64,000 nt of DNA from Deroplatys truncata (GCA_030765065.1 CM060978.1:54650421-54714420), one strand, 5' to 3'. Positions 1 to 11,170 are shown, counted from the stretch's first letter. The notes: a model not told the origin generated them from the letters alone. Numbers and translations: made by a program.

Positions 1-125
1 ATGTTGCCCTTTTGTCTAGTGTTTATCTCATGAATTTCCATGTTTGTAATAAATGTGGTTCGATTGCATACATAGAATTTTAAGATTGAAAATATATACA
101 TGCAAGGTAGGGTTAATAACTTCAG

Positions 126-1100
126 TCTTCTAAAAAGATGTTTGCAAGAGTGTCAGCTATGAGTGCTGGAAATGATTCTTATAACCTTCTTTTGCATGAG
201 GAATATTCATTTACTTTCTACCGAATTTCCCCAAAATAATATTCCATATTCAATGATAGAGTTAAAATATGCATAGTATACTAATTTAAGTGTATCTATA
301 GAACTGACATTTACCAATGCTCGGATGGCATAACATGCAGAACTGAGTTTGGGTATGATATACGTAATGTGAACTTTCCAATCTAAATATCTGTCTACTT
401 GGAGGCCCAGAACTTTAATGTTGTCTATTTGTTCTAGTGACAAGTCATTAATTCCAATTTCTATTGGAGTGTGTAGTAATCGAAGGGTTATAAATTTAAC
501 AACTTTTGTTTTGTCTAGATTTACAAATAATTTGTTAGCTTTAAACCAGTGTGACATGCAGTTCAAAACATAATTCAGTTTAATTACACACTCATTAAGT
601 TTTTACTAGTCACCAGAACACTCGTGTCATCAGCAAACAGAATTATACTTGCAATATCCTTTATATAAAATGATAGATCATTTATATAGATCAAGAATAA
701 TAAAGGTCCTAGGACTGAACCTTGGGGTACTCCATGTGTTACTGTTTTCCATTTTGATGTATGTTTTCCAAATTCAATATCATTGACAACTTCAACACTT
801 TGTTTTCTTTCATTTAGATATGATACGAACCAACTTAGAGTTTCATTTTTTAGTCCATAGAATTTCAATTTTGCTATCAGAATATCATGATTAACACAGT
901 CAAATGCCTTTGCTAAGCCACAAAAAATCCCACCTACATGCATTTTTTGGTTTAATGCAGTTAACACTTCATGAGTAAGTTTATAAGTTGCATTATTGGT
1001 CGACATTCCTTTTCTGAACACGAACTGATCCCTGACAAGTATGAAGCACCCTAAAAGCACCTATTTTACTGTTTGTATTGCTTCATTGTTTTCCATGTAA
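126..1100 (-). mobile_element. Non-LTR (LINE) reverse transcriptase remnant
   Basis: This is the C-terminal half of a LINE reverse transcriptase, read on the minus strand. The piece at 584-1060 has the RT landmarks in order: AKAFDCVNHD, GVPQGSVLGPLLF and the catalytic FADD. A second open piece at 207-566 continues the thumb and connection region (NKLFVNLDKTKVVKF), followed near 173-196 by QKKVIRIISST. A frame change near 566-584 separates the pieces. The first aspartate motif reads GLAKAF where most relatives have DLSKAF or DLKKAF, another sign of decay. No endonuclease domain or 3' tail is visible, so it is a dead, 5'-truncated copy. The clade is uncertain (Jockey/CR1-like). It lies upstream of the first visible host exon, presumably in an intron. 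Confidence 0.85.
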
Positions 1101-1648
1101 GATAAGAGTATTGATATCACAGAATTGGTAGGAGTTTGTAAAAAATAAGACATTAGTGAAAAAAACTGATTTATTTTAGGACTTTTATTAGATTGACTCA
1201 TTTTGTAGAAAAAAAAACAATACTTCATCCTCTAGGTCCTTTTGTGATCCTTTTATATTAGTCAGTGACTGCAGGTAGCAGAAATCCCTTCCAAAGAACA
1301 AAAAGGGTCAGTGGCAGACTTCTCATCATTTTGTGAATATATACCTAATCCCCTTCATTATCAAATGCTTCAAGTTAATGTTCCTCATCTTTCAGAGAGT
1401 TTTACAAAAAACTAATCCCACATCCTAAACTTTTTATATCCAAATAAAATTGTTGATTTGCACTTGTTCGCAAGATTTCTCCATGCATTTGAAACAGTTC
1501 TTTTATATTGCTGTTCTTAATGATATATTGTGTTTGCCAACAACATTTTGGGAGGATGGCTCCATACTGTACAGCATTTAGGTTACACTGATAGTATATG
1601 GTGCATTTTCGCTGTGATCTTCTCAATAGGTTTCAAGGGTGTCTTTTT
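1101..1648. other. Non-coding stretch, presumed intron
   Basis: AT-rich sequence between the LINE relic and the first family-A copy. I see no conserved coding sequence. The short open frames on both strands show no recognisable domain. Confidence 0.5.
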
Positions 1649-2490
1649 ACTTTCTCTACTACGTATAGTAAGTAGGGGAAGTATTGTATTCCACCCAAAA
1701 ATTCAATACCGAGATTTCACTGGAAATATCTGTTTTGAGGCCCCCTGAATCCAAAAAAAAAGCATTTTTGGAAACATGTCCGTGTGTGTGTCTGTGTGTC
1801 TGTGAACACGTAACTCAGAAACGAACAGTCGGATAAACACCAAACTTGGTACTTAGGTTCAGTATCTTCCAGAGATGCGACACGAAGGTTTTCAAGAAAA
1901 TCCCCCCACCCCAGATTACCCTTTACATGCAACATTTTTCGAAAAATTTTAATTTTCTCAAAAATGGCTCCGATTTTGATTAAAATATAATATGTTTAAG
2001 ATATTTTCATGACAAATTAAATGTATATCTCGAATTTTCTGGGAATGTCTCCAAAAGTATTCTTCATTGTGAACGACTTTTGCATAACTGGTAAACCATA
2101 AGAGATAGACAAAATTTTACTACACAAAAAATGTAGATCGCATTAAAATACACAATTTATGTCATATACATTTTTTTTGTTGAGTGAACCATTTTTGAGA
2201 TATAGATATGCAAAGTGTATTAATCTGTGGCAAAGAGAATGGTGCTGCACATAGCAACCAACTATTATATTGCTGATTATTGCGCTTGCAAATACAAAAC
2301 AAGGGGAACATAGTAGGCCTTAAGCGATAGTCAAATATATTTAGAACTGTGTAAAATGTAATTCTCTTTGCATGTCAAAAGATCGTTTCTACAAATGTTT
2401 ATCTCGATTAATATGAAGTAGAACAAGAATAAGAGTTTGTAAAAACAGTTTGTACAAGAGTAGAGAAAGTCGTATGAGTGTGACACATCA
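1649..2490 (-). repeat. Family A repeat, copy A1
   Basis: A nearly complete copy of the commonest dispersed repeat in the window. It starts with ACTTTCTCTACTACGTATAG and ends with GAGTGTGACACATCA. It is flanked by T-rich sequence on the left and A-rich sequence on the right. It matches copies at 3784, 8279, 36614, 46748/51299 and 52790 along its length. The class is unknown. Confidence 0.85.
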
Positions 2491-2693
2491 AAAAATTTTT
2501 CCTTGTTTCCAATTTGCATTTTTACTGATTGCTATGAAAACATACGATGTAATTATTCCTTCCTTTGAGCTTGTTACCACATGGGCAGCCAATGTCAATC
2601 ACCAACTAAGCTTGCACTTAAGACACTAACATATTTTGCCAGCCATCCTTGATATAACAGTTATTAATGAAGTAAACCTGTTTTGTTTTTTAG

Positions 2694-3464
2694 GTGCTAA
2701 TGTTAACATTGTGTGTTCCTCTGGGAGAACCCCTTTGGGTGCTGCTGCTCAAGTTGGCAACACTGCTATCCTAAAAACACTTTTGGATGCCAGCAGTATT
2801 GCAGTGGCTTTCTCAGAAAACTTCTGCAAACAAGTACAAGAAAATCAGCATCAAAAGCAGCGTAGTAAGAAGAACCGAAGAGAATATTGTCATACATCTG
2901 GTGCCAAGAAACATGCCGGCACTTCTGCTACGTACAAGGAATCTGTGCTTACCAACACCAAACCGCAGCAGGAGAATAATCCCAACTTGATGGACAGGAC
3001 ATGCGCTTTTGATGTTGAAGCAGAAGTAGACGCTACAGAGGCTAGCAACAGCACCTCTGCTCAGAAACAGAATCTGGGCTATTTTATTGTGGTACACAAT
3101 GAACAAAGCAAGAATAGGGTTGATGAGAACTGGAACCAAGGGCTGAGCGACACTGCAAGTGCTGCTGTTGTGAAGCACGAGGGGATGCCGGTATGTCCTC
3201 TAAACGATGCAAGAACTCCCGATGGAATGGATGGTTTAGAATGGGATGTAGAGGTGGAGGAGAAGAGTGAGAAAGACAATGAAGAAGAAGATTCCTGGGC
3301 ATCACTGTATCGCTGGTACGCAGATATATTGGATCGCACAAGTTCACTGCTCCAGCTGCCACACCGGTGTGACGTTAATCATCAGGATGTGTACGGCAGA
3401 TGTGCAGTACACTATGCGGCTGAGCAAGGACATTTGGAGGCTCTGCACCTCCTCACAGCAGCAG
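2694..3464 (+). CDS. ASB-type ankyrin/SOCS-box protein, first visible exon
   Basis: This internal exon belongs to the only clear host gene here. The acceptor is the AG at 2692-2693 after a T-rich tract, and the donor is GTACTC at 3465. It enters and leaves in phase 1, each time splitting a Gly codon. It encodes about 257 residues: one ankyrin repeat (NVNIVCSSGRTPLGAAAQVG), then a hydrophilic linker of about 180 residues with a basic patch (KQRSKKNRR) and an acidic stretch (EVEEKSEKDNEEEDS), then SWASLYRWYADILD and a second repeat (DVYGRCAVHYAAEQGHLEAL). Its end joins exon 2 in frame to complete that repeat. The gene starts outside the window. A linker this long inside an ankyrin array is unusual. 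The family assignment rests on the SOCS box in the last exon. Confidence 0.85.
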
Positions 3465-3593
3465 GTACTCTAGAAGACTGAGCTTTTTATCACTATACCA
3501 GAGATTTAAATGTTTGCAGATATTTTAACAAATTTTATACACAAAGATTTTAAAAATACTATATTGTGCTTCAGGGTAGCCATTACATTCATT

Positions 3594-3783
3594 GTCATCC
3601 TCCATGGTGTAGTATGCTAGCCTCTAGTTCCTGAGATCACGGGTTCAAACCCACGAGAAGGCAATGGATTTTTTCAGGTGTAAAAATCCTTAGCATGGCT
3701 TCCTTCAGAAGGGAAGTAAAACCGGTGATCCCGTAGATTTATGACACATAAAAGAACTTCCAATAAATAAAACTCAATTTTTT
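3594..3783 (+). repeat. tRNA-derived SINE, internally shortened copy
   Basis: The 5' head resembles a tRNA gene, with a box A-like region around TGGTGTAGTATGCTAGCC and a box B GGGTTCAAACC. The body (CCTTAGCATGGCTTCCTTC) and the tail (AATAAATAAAACTCAATTT) match the fuller copy at 7490-7776, but about 100 bases before the tail are missing. A family-A copy follows directly. Confidence 0.8.
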
Positions 3784-4498
3784 ATTTCTCTACTACGTAT
3801 AGTAATTTTTGGAAACATGTCCATATGTGTCTGTCTGTAAACAGCATAACTCAGAAACGAACAGTCGGATAAACACCAAACTTCGTATTTAGGTTCAGTA
3901 TCTTCCAGAGATGCGACACAAAGGTTTTCAAGAAAATCGCCCACCCCAGATTACCCTTTACATGGAACATTTTTCGAAAATTTTAATTTTCTCAAAAATG
4001 GCTCTTAACGATTTTGATTAAAGTATCATATGTTTAAGATATTTTCATGACAAATGAAATGTATATCTTGAATTTTCTGGGAATGTCTCCAAAAGTATTC
4101 TTTATTGTGAACGACTTTTGCATAACTGGTAAACCATAAGAGATAGACAAAATTTTACTACACAAAAAATGTAGATCGCGTTAAAATATACAATTTATGT
4201 ATATACATTTTTTTTGTTGAGTGAACCATTTTCGAGATATTGCTTGTTATTCCCTTAAATTTTTTTTTCTCAAATTCGTTATTCATTTTTTTTTGTCCTG
4301 GTAATGCTTAGAGAATGGAATACTCCACATAGCAACCAGCTCTTAAAATATTTGACTATCGCTTAAAGCCTACCAATTCCCCTTGCATCTACAAGAAAAT
4401 TAGCAATAAGATTAACATCTCGATTAACATGAAGCATAAGCTTTTGTAAAAATAGTTTGTACAGGAGTAGAGAAAGTCATGTGAGTGTAACACATCAG
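3784..4498 (-). repeat. Family A repeat, copy A2
   Basis: Starts with TTTCTCTACTACGTATAG and ends with GTGAGTGTAACACATCAG. Compared with A1 it lacks about 90 bases just inside the first end. Both flanks are T-rich (ATTTTTTATTT on the left, ATTTATTTTTTATTT on the right), suggesting duplication of an A/T-rich target. Confidence 0.85.
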
Positions 4499-4793
4499 AT
4501 TTATTTTTTATTTGCATGCATTATCAGCAGTTATTCAAAATAAAAACGTACAAGGCTCAATTTAAAAGTTCTTATAACCCACAGATTGCAGCAGTATTTC
4601 TGAACAAGTTTTGTTTTCAAAACCAGTCATCTTTCATGGAAACATTCGTGCAATAACATAGAGATTGTTCAAGAATCCTACTAGGCATAACTTTGTTACA
4701 GTGCAGGTGTATGTATCTGGTAAACATGGCAAACACAAACACTGTGCAGTTATTGAATACTGCTTAATGAAGAGTATGAATGGAACAGAAATA
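4499..4793. other. Intron sequence, nothing recognised
   Basis: Part of intron 1 of the ankyrin gene. I see no repeat end, ORF or RNA signature here. Confidence 0.5.
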
Positions 4794-5267
4794 CAGGGTT
4801 ATTCAAAAAGAAGGAACAGACTTTAAATATTTATTTCTAATGAATGACAATAGATGGCGACACATGTGCTACATCACTGAATAGAGGAAAGTTCAAAATG
4901 AGCACCATTTGTTATGCGAGGACGACCAGTGCTTTTCCATTTGCATACATAAACATCTTCTATGAATTTATTGTATCAATTGTCAATTTTTTATGGCGAG
5001 GTGGCTCTTTGTTGAACTTACAATGAAATGCACACTGCAATGAAACATTGGATTCACTCTTTGCATACTGCAGCTCACAAAACGACTTTTCCTGTGGCAT
5101 TGCCATTTTCTCGTAAACAAACCCAGCGCCACTGTAGGCACTGAATGGAACTGATAGGTGGGGGCTTAAAACTTTGAACTTTCCTCTATCCAATGATGTG
5201 TTGCTATCTATTGTTGTTCATTAAAAATGAATATTTAAAATCTGTTCCTTCTTTTTGAATAACCCTG
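4794..5267 (-). mobile_element. Tc1/mariner-type MITE with DUF4817-like remnant
   Basis: A 474-bp element with perfect outer ends (CAGGGTTATTCAAAAAGAAG and its complement) and TA on both sides, the duplication typical of Tc1/mariner transposons. The inverted similarity continues for about 100 bases into each end. The minus-strand interior encodes a short helix-turn-helix-like piece (EKSFCELQYAKSESN, then FNKEPPRHKK). It resembles the DUF4817 N-terminal region of arthropod transposases, from my memory of the family. The catalytic domain is absent, so this is a deletion derivative that would depend on transposase from elsewhere. Confidence 0.8.
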
Positions 5268-5269
5268 TA

Positions 5270-7070
5270 CTTACTATGACAAATACAACTTTGCGATCTA
5301 CTATCGCTCTTATAGCCTTGAGCACATCGAACGCCAACTGCAGCAGACCATTACCTCACTCGCCACCTGGGCACATCACAACGGCTTTCAGTTTTCTCCT
5401 GCTAAGACACAGTGTGTCCATTTTCATCGCCTTCATGGTGCACACCCTCCTCCTGATCTACATTTGCATGGCAAACCCCTGCTGTTTGTTGCGCATGTCA
5501 AGTTTTTGGGCTTTCACCTCAATCATAAACTCACCTGGGAGCACCATATTCGCTACCTTCGTGCATCGTGTGATCGTTCCTTTCAAGTATTAAAGGTTTT
5601 ATCTGGTGCCTCTTGGTGCAGCGATCAAACTGTAATGTTGCAGTTGTACTGCATCATTGGTTAGATCGAAACTTGACTACAGGAGTTTTATCTATGGCGC
5701 CACTAAACTTCGCCTTTTAAACATTGTTCATCATACTGGTATCCATCTTGCTACTGGGGCCTTCCGTACTAGTCATGTCAAGTGTATGCTGATTCTGTCG
5801 AACCACCTCTGTCTTTTTGACACTCGTTTTTACTATGTTCTTATGTTGCAAAGCTGGCAGCTCATCCCAGTCACCCATCGTTCCACTGTGTATTCCACCC
5901 AGAACTCGCCCACCGTTATATGCGCAATGGTACGATCTCCCGGCCATGCAGTGTTCGGTTTCGGGAACTTCTTAGCACACATGACCTCCGGATGTGCCTC
6001 CTGTAGAGCGATCCTGTCTTGGTCATGTTCCCCCGTGGCAGCTCCAACGTGCCCGGTTTGATCTAGAGCTTTCGGGTAATGCCAAAATTGGTGTTTCGTC
6101 AGCTCTTCTCCACGCTCCTAGACCGTTACCGGAACTATTTTCTTCGGTTTTTACTGATGGTTCCCATGTGAATGGTAGCACAGGGTGCAGTTTTATCTAT
6201 AGCGGTCAGGCTCACAAATATCGCCTTCCGTCTGCCAGTTCGTTTTACGGCTGAGCTGTTTGCTATCTTTTCTTTCTTGCTTTTTATCTCCACGTTTATC
6301 CCAGGCCATTTTATTATTTTTTCCAACTCTCTGAGCGCCATCCAGGGCCTGCAACAGTTTATCAGATCCTCCACCTTGATTTTAAGCCATGTGGGAATTC
6401 CTGGCAATGAGGATGCGGCTGCTAAGGCCATATGCCGTTTGCCGGAGTTTTCCACCGAAACTGTGCTTTCTATGGATTTTCGGTGGTACTTCCGTCCTCC
6501 TCTGTTTTCAGCTTGGCAGCCATTGGCTGGCACTCAACTGCAGACACTCAGAGACACCATACAACCCTGGTCCACTTCCTGCAGGGAATCGCGGCAGTTC
6601 ATCTTCTTCGTGGTGCCCCGTCCCCTGTCTGTTCGGAGTGTGACATGCCGCTTACCGTGTCACATGTTCTCTTTGTCCGAGATACACCCGTGATTGTCAA
6701 GTTTTTTGGCCTGGGTTCTACACTACCCTCAGTTTAGGCGATGACCCCACGGCTGTAAGGCAGACCCTGCAGTTCATTGCCAAAATTGGGTTTTTACACA
6801 GGTATAACTTGTTGTTTAGCTTTGGAGGTTTTTAGTCTTTTTAGACTAGATTTTATTCCATTTTACCGTCACGTTTTAGTCCTGGGTTTTATTCTATTTT
6901 AACCTCATTTGTGCTCTTATGGCTATTTCATTTTTAACTTATTCTTCTGCATTTTTAGCTCAACTGTTTTAAGTTTTACCTGTTTTTATTTGGGGCCCAA
7001 ATGACCTAGTTGTCGAAGGGCCCTTAAACACCACTCCACCACCTCTCCACCACTACCACTATGACAAACA
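5270..7070 (+). mobile_element. I-clade LINE 3' fragment (RT tail plus RNase H)
   Basis: A plus-strand decayed LINE that begins beside the MITE. In several frames it shows the end of the RT domain (NGFQFSP, then VKFLGFHLNHKLTWEHHIRY) followed by an RNase H-like domain (FTDGSHVNGSTG, then LILSHVGIPGNEDAAAKA). This order is characteristic of I-clade elements. Frameshifts occur near 5464, 5657, 5994 and 6172. The non-coding 3' part ends around GGGCCCTTAAACACCAC near 7018-7034, followed by CCACC runs. The 5' part, including the endonuclease and YADD core, is missing. It cannot be active. Confidence 0.8.
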
Positions 7071-7489
7071 GTCTTTTTTAACAAACACAGCCATGAAAGT
7101 ATGGAAGATGGCTTTGCAGCAAGAGACTGAAATGTGCCATGGGAACAGAAATCGTCAATAAAGTACACAACATTGTTCTGCAGAATCACCGAATGATGGT
7201 GACCAAAATTGCTGAAGCTCTGGTCTTGTGTGTTTCACATTTTGAGAGATGAGTTGTTGAAAAAATTATCTGCAGAATAGATGCTGCAACAACTGCAACA
7301 TGGAGGTTCATGGCAGTTTTCTTGGATGCTGAAGATGTGCTGCTAATTGCTTATCTTCCCCCTGGAAAATCCATCACCAGTGTTTTATGCTTTGATCTTC
7401 TTTAAAGACCAAAGTGTGCACTAAAATGCTGGATTTGGCAAAAAATACCCATCTTCCATTTTAAGGCAATGCTCATTCTCTCACGTGTT

Positions 7490-7776
7490 GTCGTCCTCCG
7501 TGGACTAGTGGTACCGTGCTAGCCTCTAGTTCCCAAGGTCACGGGTTCAAACCCGGCGGAGGGTGATGGATTTTTTCGGGCGTAAAAATCCTTAGCATGG
7601 CTTCCTTCGGAAGGAAAGTAAAGCAGGTAGTCCCGTGTCGTAGATTTAGGGCACGTAAAAGAACCTGATAAAGAGGCCTCTGAGCAAAATCACCAGTCTT
7701 TTACACCCAATAATGGGACGCTAAGGACCATAGTAGTTAAAGAGCGTCCATAAATAAAACTCAATTTAGTTTAATT
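7490..7776 (+). repeat. tRNA-derived SINE, full-length copy with target duplication
   Basis: The most complete SINE in the window (287 bp). Its tRNA-like head has a box B GGGTTCAAACCC. It is flanked by TCTCACGTGTT (7479-7489) and TCTCATGTGTT (7777-7787), an 11-bp target duplication with one mismatch, as expected for LINE-assisted retroposition. It sits inside the mariner relic and so is younger than it. The 3' part ends in AATAAAACTCAATTTAGTTT. Confidence 0.9.
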
Positions 7777-8026
7777 TCTCATGTGTTATTGCAATGGTGA
7801 AAATCAACAAAGTGGGGTATGATTTGCTGCCCTATTTCTCTGTTTTACTTTTATGAGACTCCCATCTGTTGTTCCCTAAACTGAGAATGTTCCCTGGTGG
7901 AAAGACATTTTTGTCTGATGAACTAAAATCGTCAGTTGAAGCGCATTTTGCAGGCTTGGAGAAATCTGACTTTTGCGACACAATAAAACCCATGGAGCAT
8001 CACTGGGCTAAGTGCAGTGATGTCAA

Positions 8027-8247
8027 AAATTAAACTGAAATTTGATTTATGGATGCTCTTTAACTGTTGTGGTTCTTAGCGTCCCATTCTATATTGGGCG
8101 TGAAAGACCAGAAATTTTGCTCTGATGCCTCTTTATCAGGCTTGATGTTCTTTTATGTGCTGTAAATCTACAACATGGGACAACCGGCTTTACTTCCCTT
8201 CTGAAGGAAGCCAATGTAAGGATTTTTACGTCCAAGGAAGACACACT
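8027..8247 (-). repeat. tRNA-derived SINE, 5'-truncated, reversed
   Basis: Same family as 7490-7776 but on the minus strand and lacking the tRNA-like head. It is flanked by GATGTCAA at 8019-8026 and 8248-8255. The mariner relic reads up to and again after this duplication. The 5' truncation and target duplication fit retroposition. Confidence 0.85.
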
Positions 8248-8278
8248 GATGTCAAGGCAGACTGCATTGAAAAAAAAT

Positions 8279-9114
8279 CTGATGTATTACACTCACATGA
8301 CTTTCTCTACTCTTGTACAAACTATTTTTACAAACGCTTATTCTCCATATGCTTCATGTTAATCAAGATATCAAGATGTCAATCTTATTGCTAATTTTCT
8401 TGTAGATGCAAGCGGAATATGGTAGGTTTTAAGCGACAGTCAAATATTTTAACGCTAGTTGCTATGTGGCGCATTCCATTCTCTTTGCATGTCCAGGACA
8501 TAAAAAAAAATGAATAACGAATTTGAGAAAAAGTATAAGTATTGGAAAATTTAAGGGAATAACAAGCAATATCTCGAAAATGGTTCACTCAACAAAAGAA
8601 ATGTATATGACATAAATTGTGTATTTTAACGCGATCTACATTTTTTGTGTAGTAAAATTTTGTCTATCTCTTATGGTTTACCAGTTATGCAAAAGTCGTT
8701 CACAATGAAGAATACTTTTGGAGACATTCCCAGAAAATTCGAGATATACGTTTCATTTCTCATGACAATATCTTATAAACATATGATATTTTAATCAAAA
8801 TCGTTGGAGCCATTTTTGAGAAAATTAAAATTTTCGAAAAATGTTCCATGTAAAGGATAGTCTGAGGTGGGGGGATTTTCTTGAAAAACTTCGTGTCGCA
8901 TCTCTGGAAGATACTGAACCTAAATACCAAGTTTGGTGTTTATCCAACTGTTCGTTTCTGAGTTATGCTGTTCACACACACACGGACATGTTTCCAAAAA
9001 TGCTTTTTTTGGATTCAGAGGGTCTCAAAACATGTATTTCCGGTGAAATCTCGGTATCGAATTTTTGGGTGGAATACAATACTTCTCCTACTTACTATAC
9101 GTAGTAGAGAAAGT
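8279..9114 (+). repeat. Family A repeat, copy A3
   Basis: A full-length copy, from CTGATGTATTACACTCACAT to AGTAGAGAAAGT. Near its end it holds a 87-codon open frame (8841-9104, with SLEDTEPKYQVWCL and SFLSYAV). The same frame recurs in other copies. It follows the mariner relic directly. Confidence 0.85.
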
Positions 9115-9905
9115 AATAAGAATAATTTCAAAAATCTATAACATCATTCATCATTTTTCATTTTGAGAACTTTTCAAATGAGCCTCATAACAAGAATTTT
9201 GATTTTTGGTGAACAGATGATGATGTTAAATGTATGATGGGTTACCCTGAAGCCAAGATACCCATTAATTACTGAAGGAGACTTTAGTAACCATGATGCA
9301 AACTGATAATTACTAACTCTATACTATTACACCACTTACTGTTTGATTATTGAAGAACATGTTTTTCTAAAGCATGTCCTTTCATCAACAATTTTGTTCC
9401 AACTGCCGGTATCAGTTGGTGCTGCAGATTGGGTCCTTCCTGGTGGCAAGTTGAGCTTTTGGAGGATATCGCAGGTGGGATTCAGAATTCACGAGATCTC
9501 TGTTTTGTCAAATGTGGGTGTTCTTCCAGGTTTCAGACTGGTTCATAATAACTAAAAACTGAAACCAGAATGAGAATGACACAGTTGAAATATGTGTATT
9601 ACAATGTAAGCATTCACAATTAACAAGGAATTTTCTCAGTTGCCAGGAACGGGAAAGACTTGGTCAAATTTTTGCTTTCTGTTCCCAGGAATGGCATATT
9701 AGATCCAGCAAATGTCCAAATTCATTGAGTGTTGGTTCTTCTAGCAAAAGCATCACTTTTAATTGTTTACATGCTACTGAAAACTGGCTATTGTTTCAAT
9801 AAACAACTATAGTATAAACTCAAAGAACAGCAAAAACCTGTAGAACTTAATACAGAACAAAAAATAGCTTAATGAACACTACTCATAAAGGAATGTCACT
9901 TGGTA
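9115..9905. repeat. Old dispersed repeat R, left part, plus unassigned intron
   Basis: No gene is seen. From about 9600 the sequence is related to 31446-31560 and 32570-32700: shared words include GGAATGGCATATTAGA, TTGGTTCTTCTAG and AAGAACAGCAAAAAC. After the solo LTR the similarity resumes at 10861. The repeat is old and of unknown class. Confidence 0.5.
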
Positions 9906-10860
9906 TGACTTTGCGGCGGTATTCTTTGTTAAGTTTGAAAGAATGCGGTCACTTCGTGTTATCTTTTACTGAGCGCCTATTATTGTATTTAATTTTGGGT
10001 TCACTGTCCTCCGGCTAGCTATGATCTCTCGGTCAAGCAAATCTCTTAATCAGGTGTGTAAACGGAAAAGGAGTTTTTATCCAAAGATAACACTGATGAA
10101 AGGATTTGTTTTACACTTTTTATTTACTTAACACATTATTCACTTTCACCTATTGATCGTGACACTCGCCAAACTGAAACTGTTATAATAACTTATTTAC
10201 TGCACATTATTAATTCACGAACTTCAACTTTTTGTGTAATTAACTTTACGACACTAGAGATTTTACAGAACTTTGCTACGCGTAACCTGCGAATCGATAA
10301 ACTATGCTCTGTATTCACCATGACTGCTTTCGTTGAATTCAGCGACGTGTAATGCGCAAATGTTTCCGATGGACTTGAGACGACGTGTAATGTACAAATG
10401 TTTCCGATGGACTGGAGACGACGTGTAAGGTACAAATGTTTCCGATGGACTGGGAGGGATCTACCTCTGACTTAGACCTTTTTATACTCCCACACCCCGA
10501 TATGCCTAAAGATTATAACCGAGCTGCTATTGGTTAATAAAACGCGCCAACATTAGCATCTATATTTATATCCAATGAAAATTACGAAAACATATGCTCT
10601 GGGGAAAATGTTCCCGCAAATTCCTAAGAAAAACGCGCCAATATTACGTCATTTGCTCGTCTCTAATAATGATAAACAGCTCACCCCCTCGCTACATTAT
10701 TGCACGCTATTACTGTCAGTTTCAGTAAGGCCGTATAAACTTACTTCTCGACAATAATTACAATCAACAAACATCTCAAATCAATGTCACACAACAATGC
10801 ATATTCACACTACAATTACTCTTGACATTTACATAATTTGTGATACAAATTACTGCGTCA
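9906..10860 (-). mobile_element. Solo LTR related to the 47.1-kb LTR element
   Basis: About 955 bp on the minus strand. Its plus-strand right end (AATTTGTGATACAAATTACT) is the complement of the start of the LTRs at 47101 and 50313. The blocks around 9990-10120 (CCTCCGGCTAGCTATG) and 10165 (CGCCAAACTGAAACTG) also match them in order. It starts TGACTTTG and ends GCGTCA, consistent with TG...CA termini. No internal region is present, as expected after recombination between two LTRs. It splits repeat R. I could not confirm a target duplication, and the left edge may be off by a few bases. Confidence 0.75.
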
Positions 10861-11170
10861 ACTTGAGGAATTGAAAATAGTAATGGATCTACGTTTAGAA
10901 AATGTTTACTGTATTGAATTTTAACATTGTCTAACCCACATTATGTTAGCTGAATTGGAAACAGGTGACAAAATATCATTGGGTAATTATAAGTAAATGA
11001 CATCTTGAGCAAATTCGACTCTTTGCTATCAACATTATCATCAATATACATTCCCATTCTCCTTCCCAGGGTATTGTGAACCAAAATTTCATATGCTGTT
11101 TTGTTTCCCATTTCTGTTCCATTTTCCGTTCTTGCATTATTGTGAACCAGTCTTTCTAGTTTAGATTTGT
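10861..11170. repeat. Old dispersed repeat R, right part
   Basis: Resumes the repeat interrupted at 9906. It aligns with about 32735-32960 (TTAGCTGAATTGGAAACAGG against GGCTGAATTGGAAGTAGG, and a shared ATATACATTCCCAT). No coding potential is seen. Confidence 0.55.

Larger units (their letters stand above)
7075..8278 (+). pseudogene. Mariner transposase relic interrupted by two SINEs
   Basis: Broken plus-strand reading of a mariner-type transposase. Recognisable stretches are WRFMAVFLDAEDVLLIAYLP near 7301-7360, a degenerate asparagine/histidine region near 7450-7485, and the C-terminal part at about 7790-8025 (KTFLSDELKSSVEAHFAGLE, then EHHWAKCSDVK). A SINE is inserted at 7490-7776 and a second, reversed SINE at 8027-8247. 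Transposase sequence resumes after each. The N-terminal DNA-binding region is mostly missing and many stops are present. It is distinct from the mariner family at 34477 and 63053. Confidence 0.75.

Noticed and set aside
1785..1806. GT-rich run as a microsatellite locus
   Set aside because: It is a normal part of the family A consensus (CACACG run in other copies), not a separate locus.
2787..3473. Additional frames on both strands across exon 1
   Set aside because: Shadows of the long coding exon; none has a recognisable domain.
5255..5593. 112-codon open frame
   Set aside because: It overlaps the LINE RT tail, which reads better in another frame.
7490..7570. Possible tRNA genes at the heads of SINEs (also 24540, 25980, 27100)
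   Set aside because: Box A and box B are present, but no full cloverleaf can be folded by eye and the same body follows each one, so they are SINEs.
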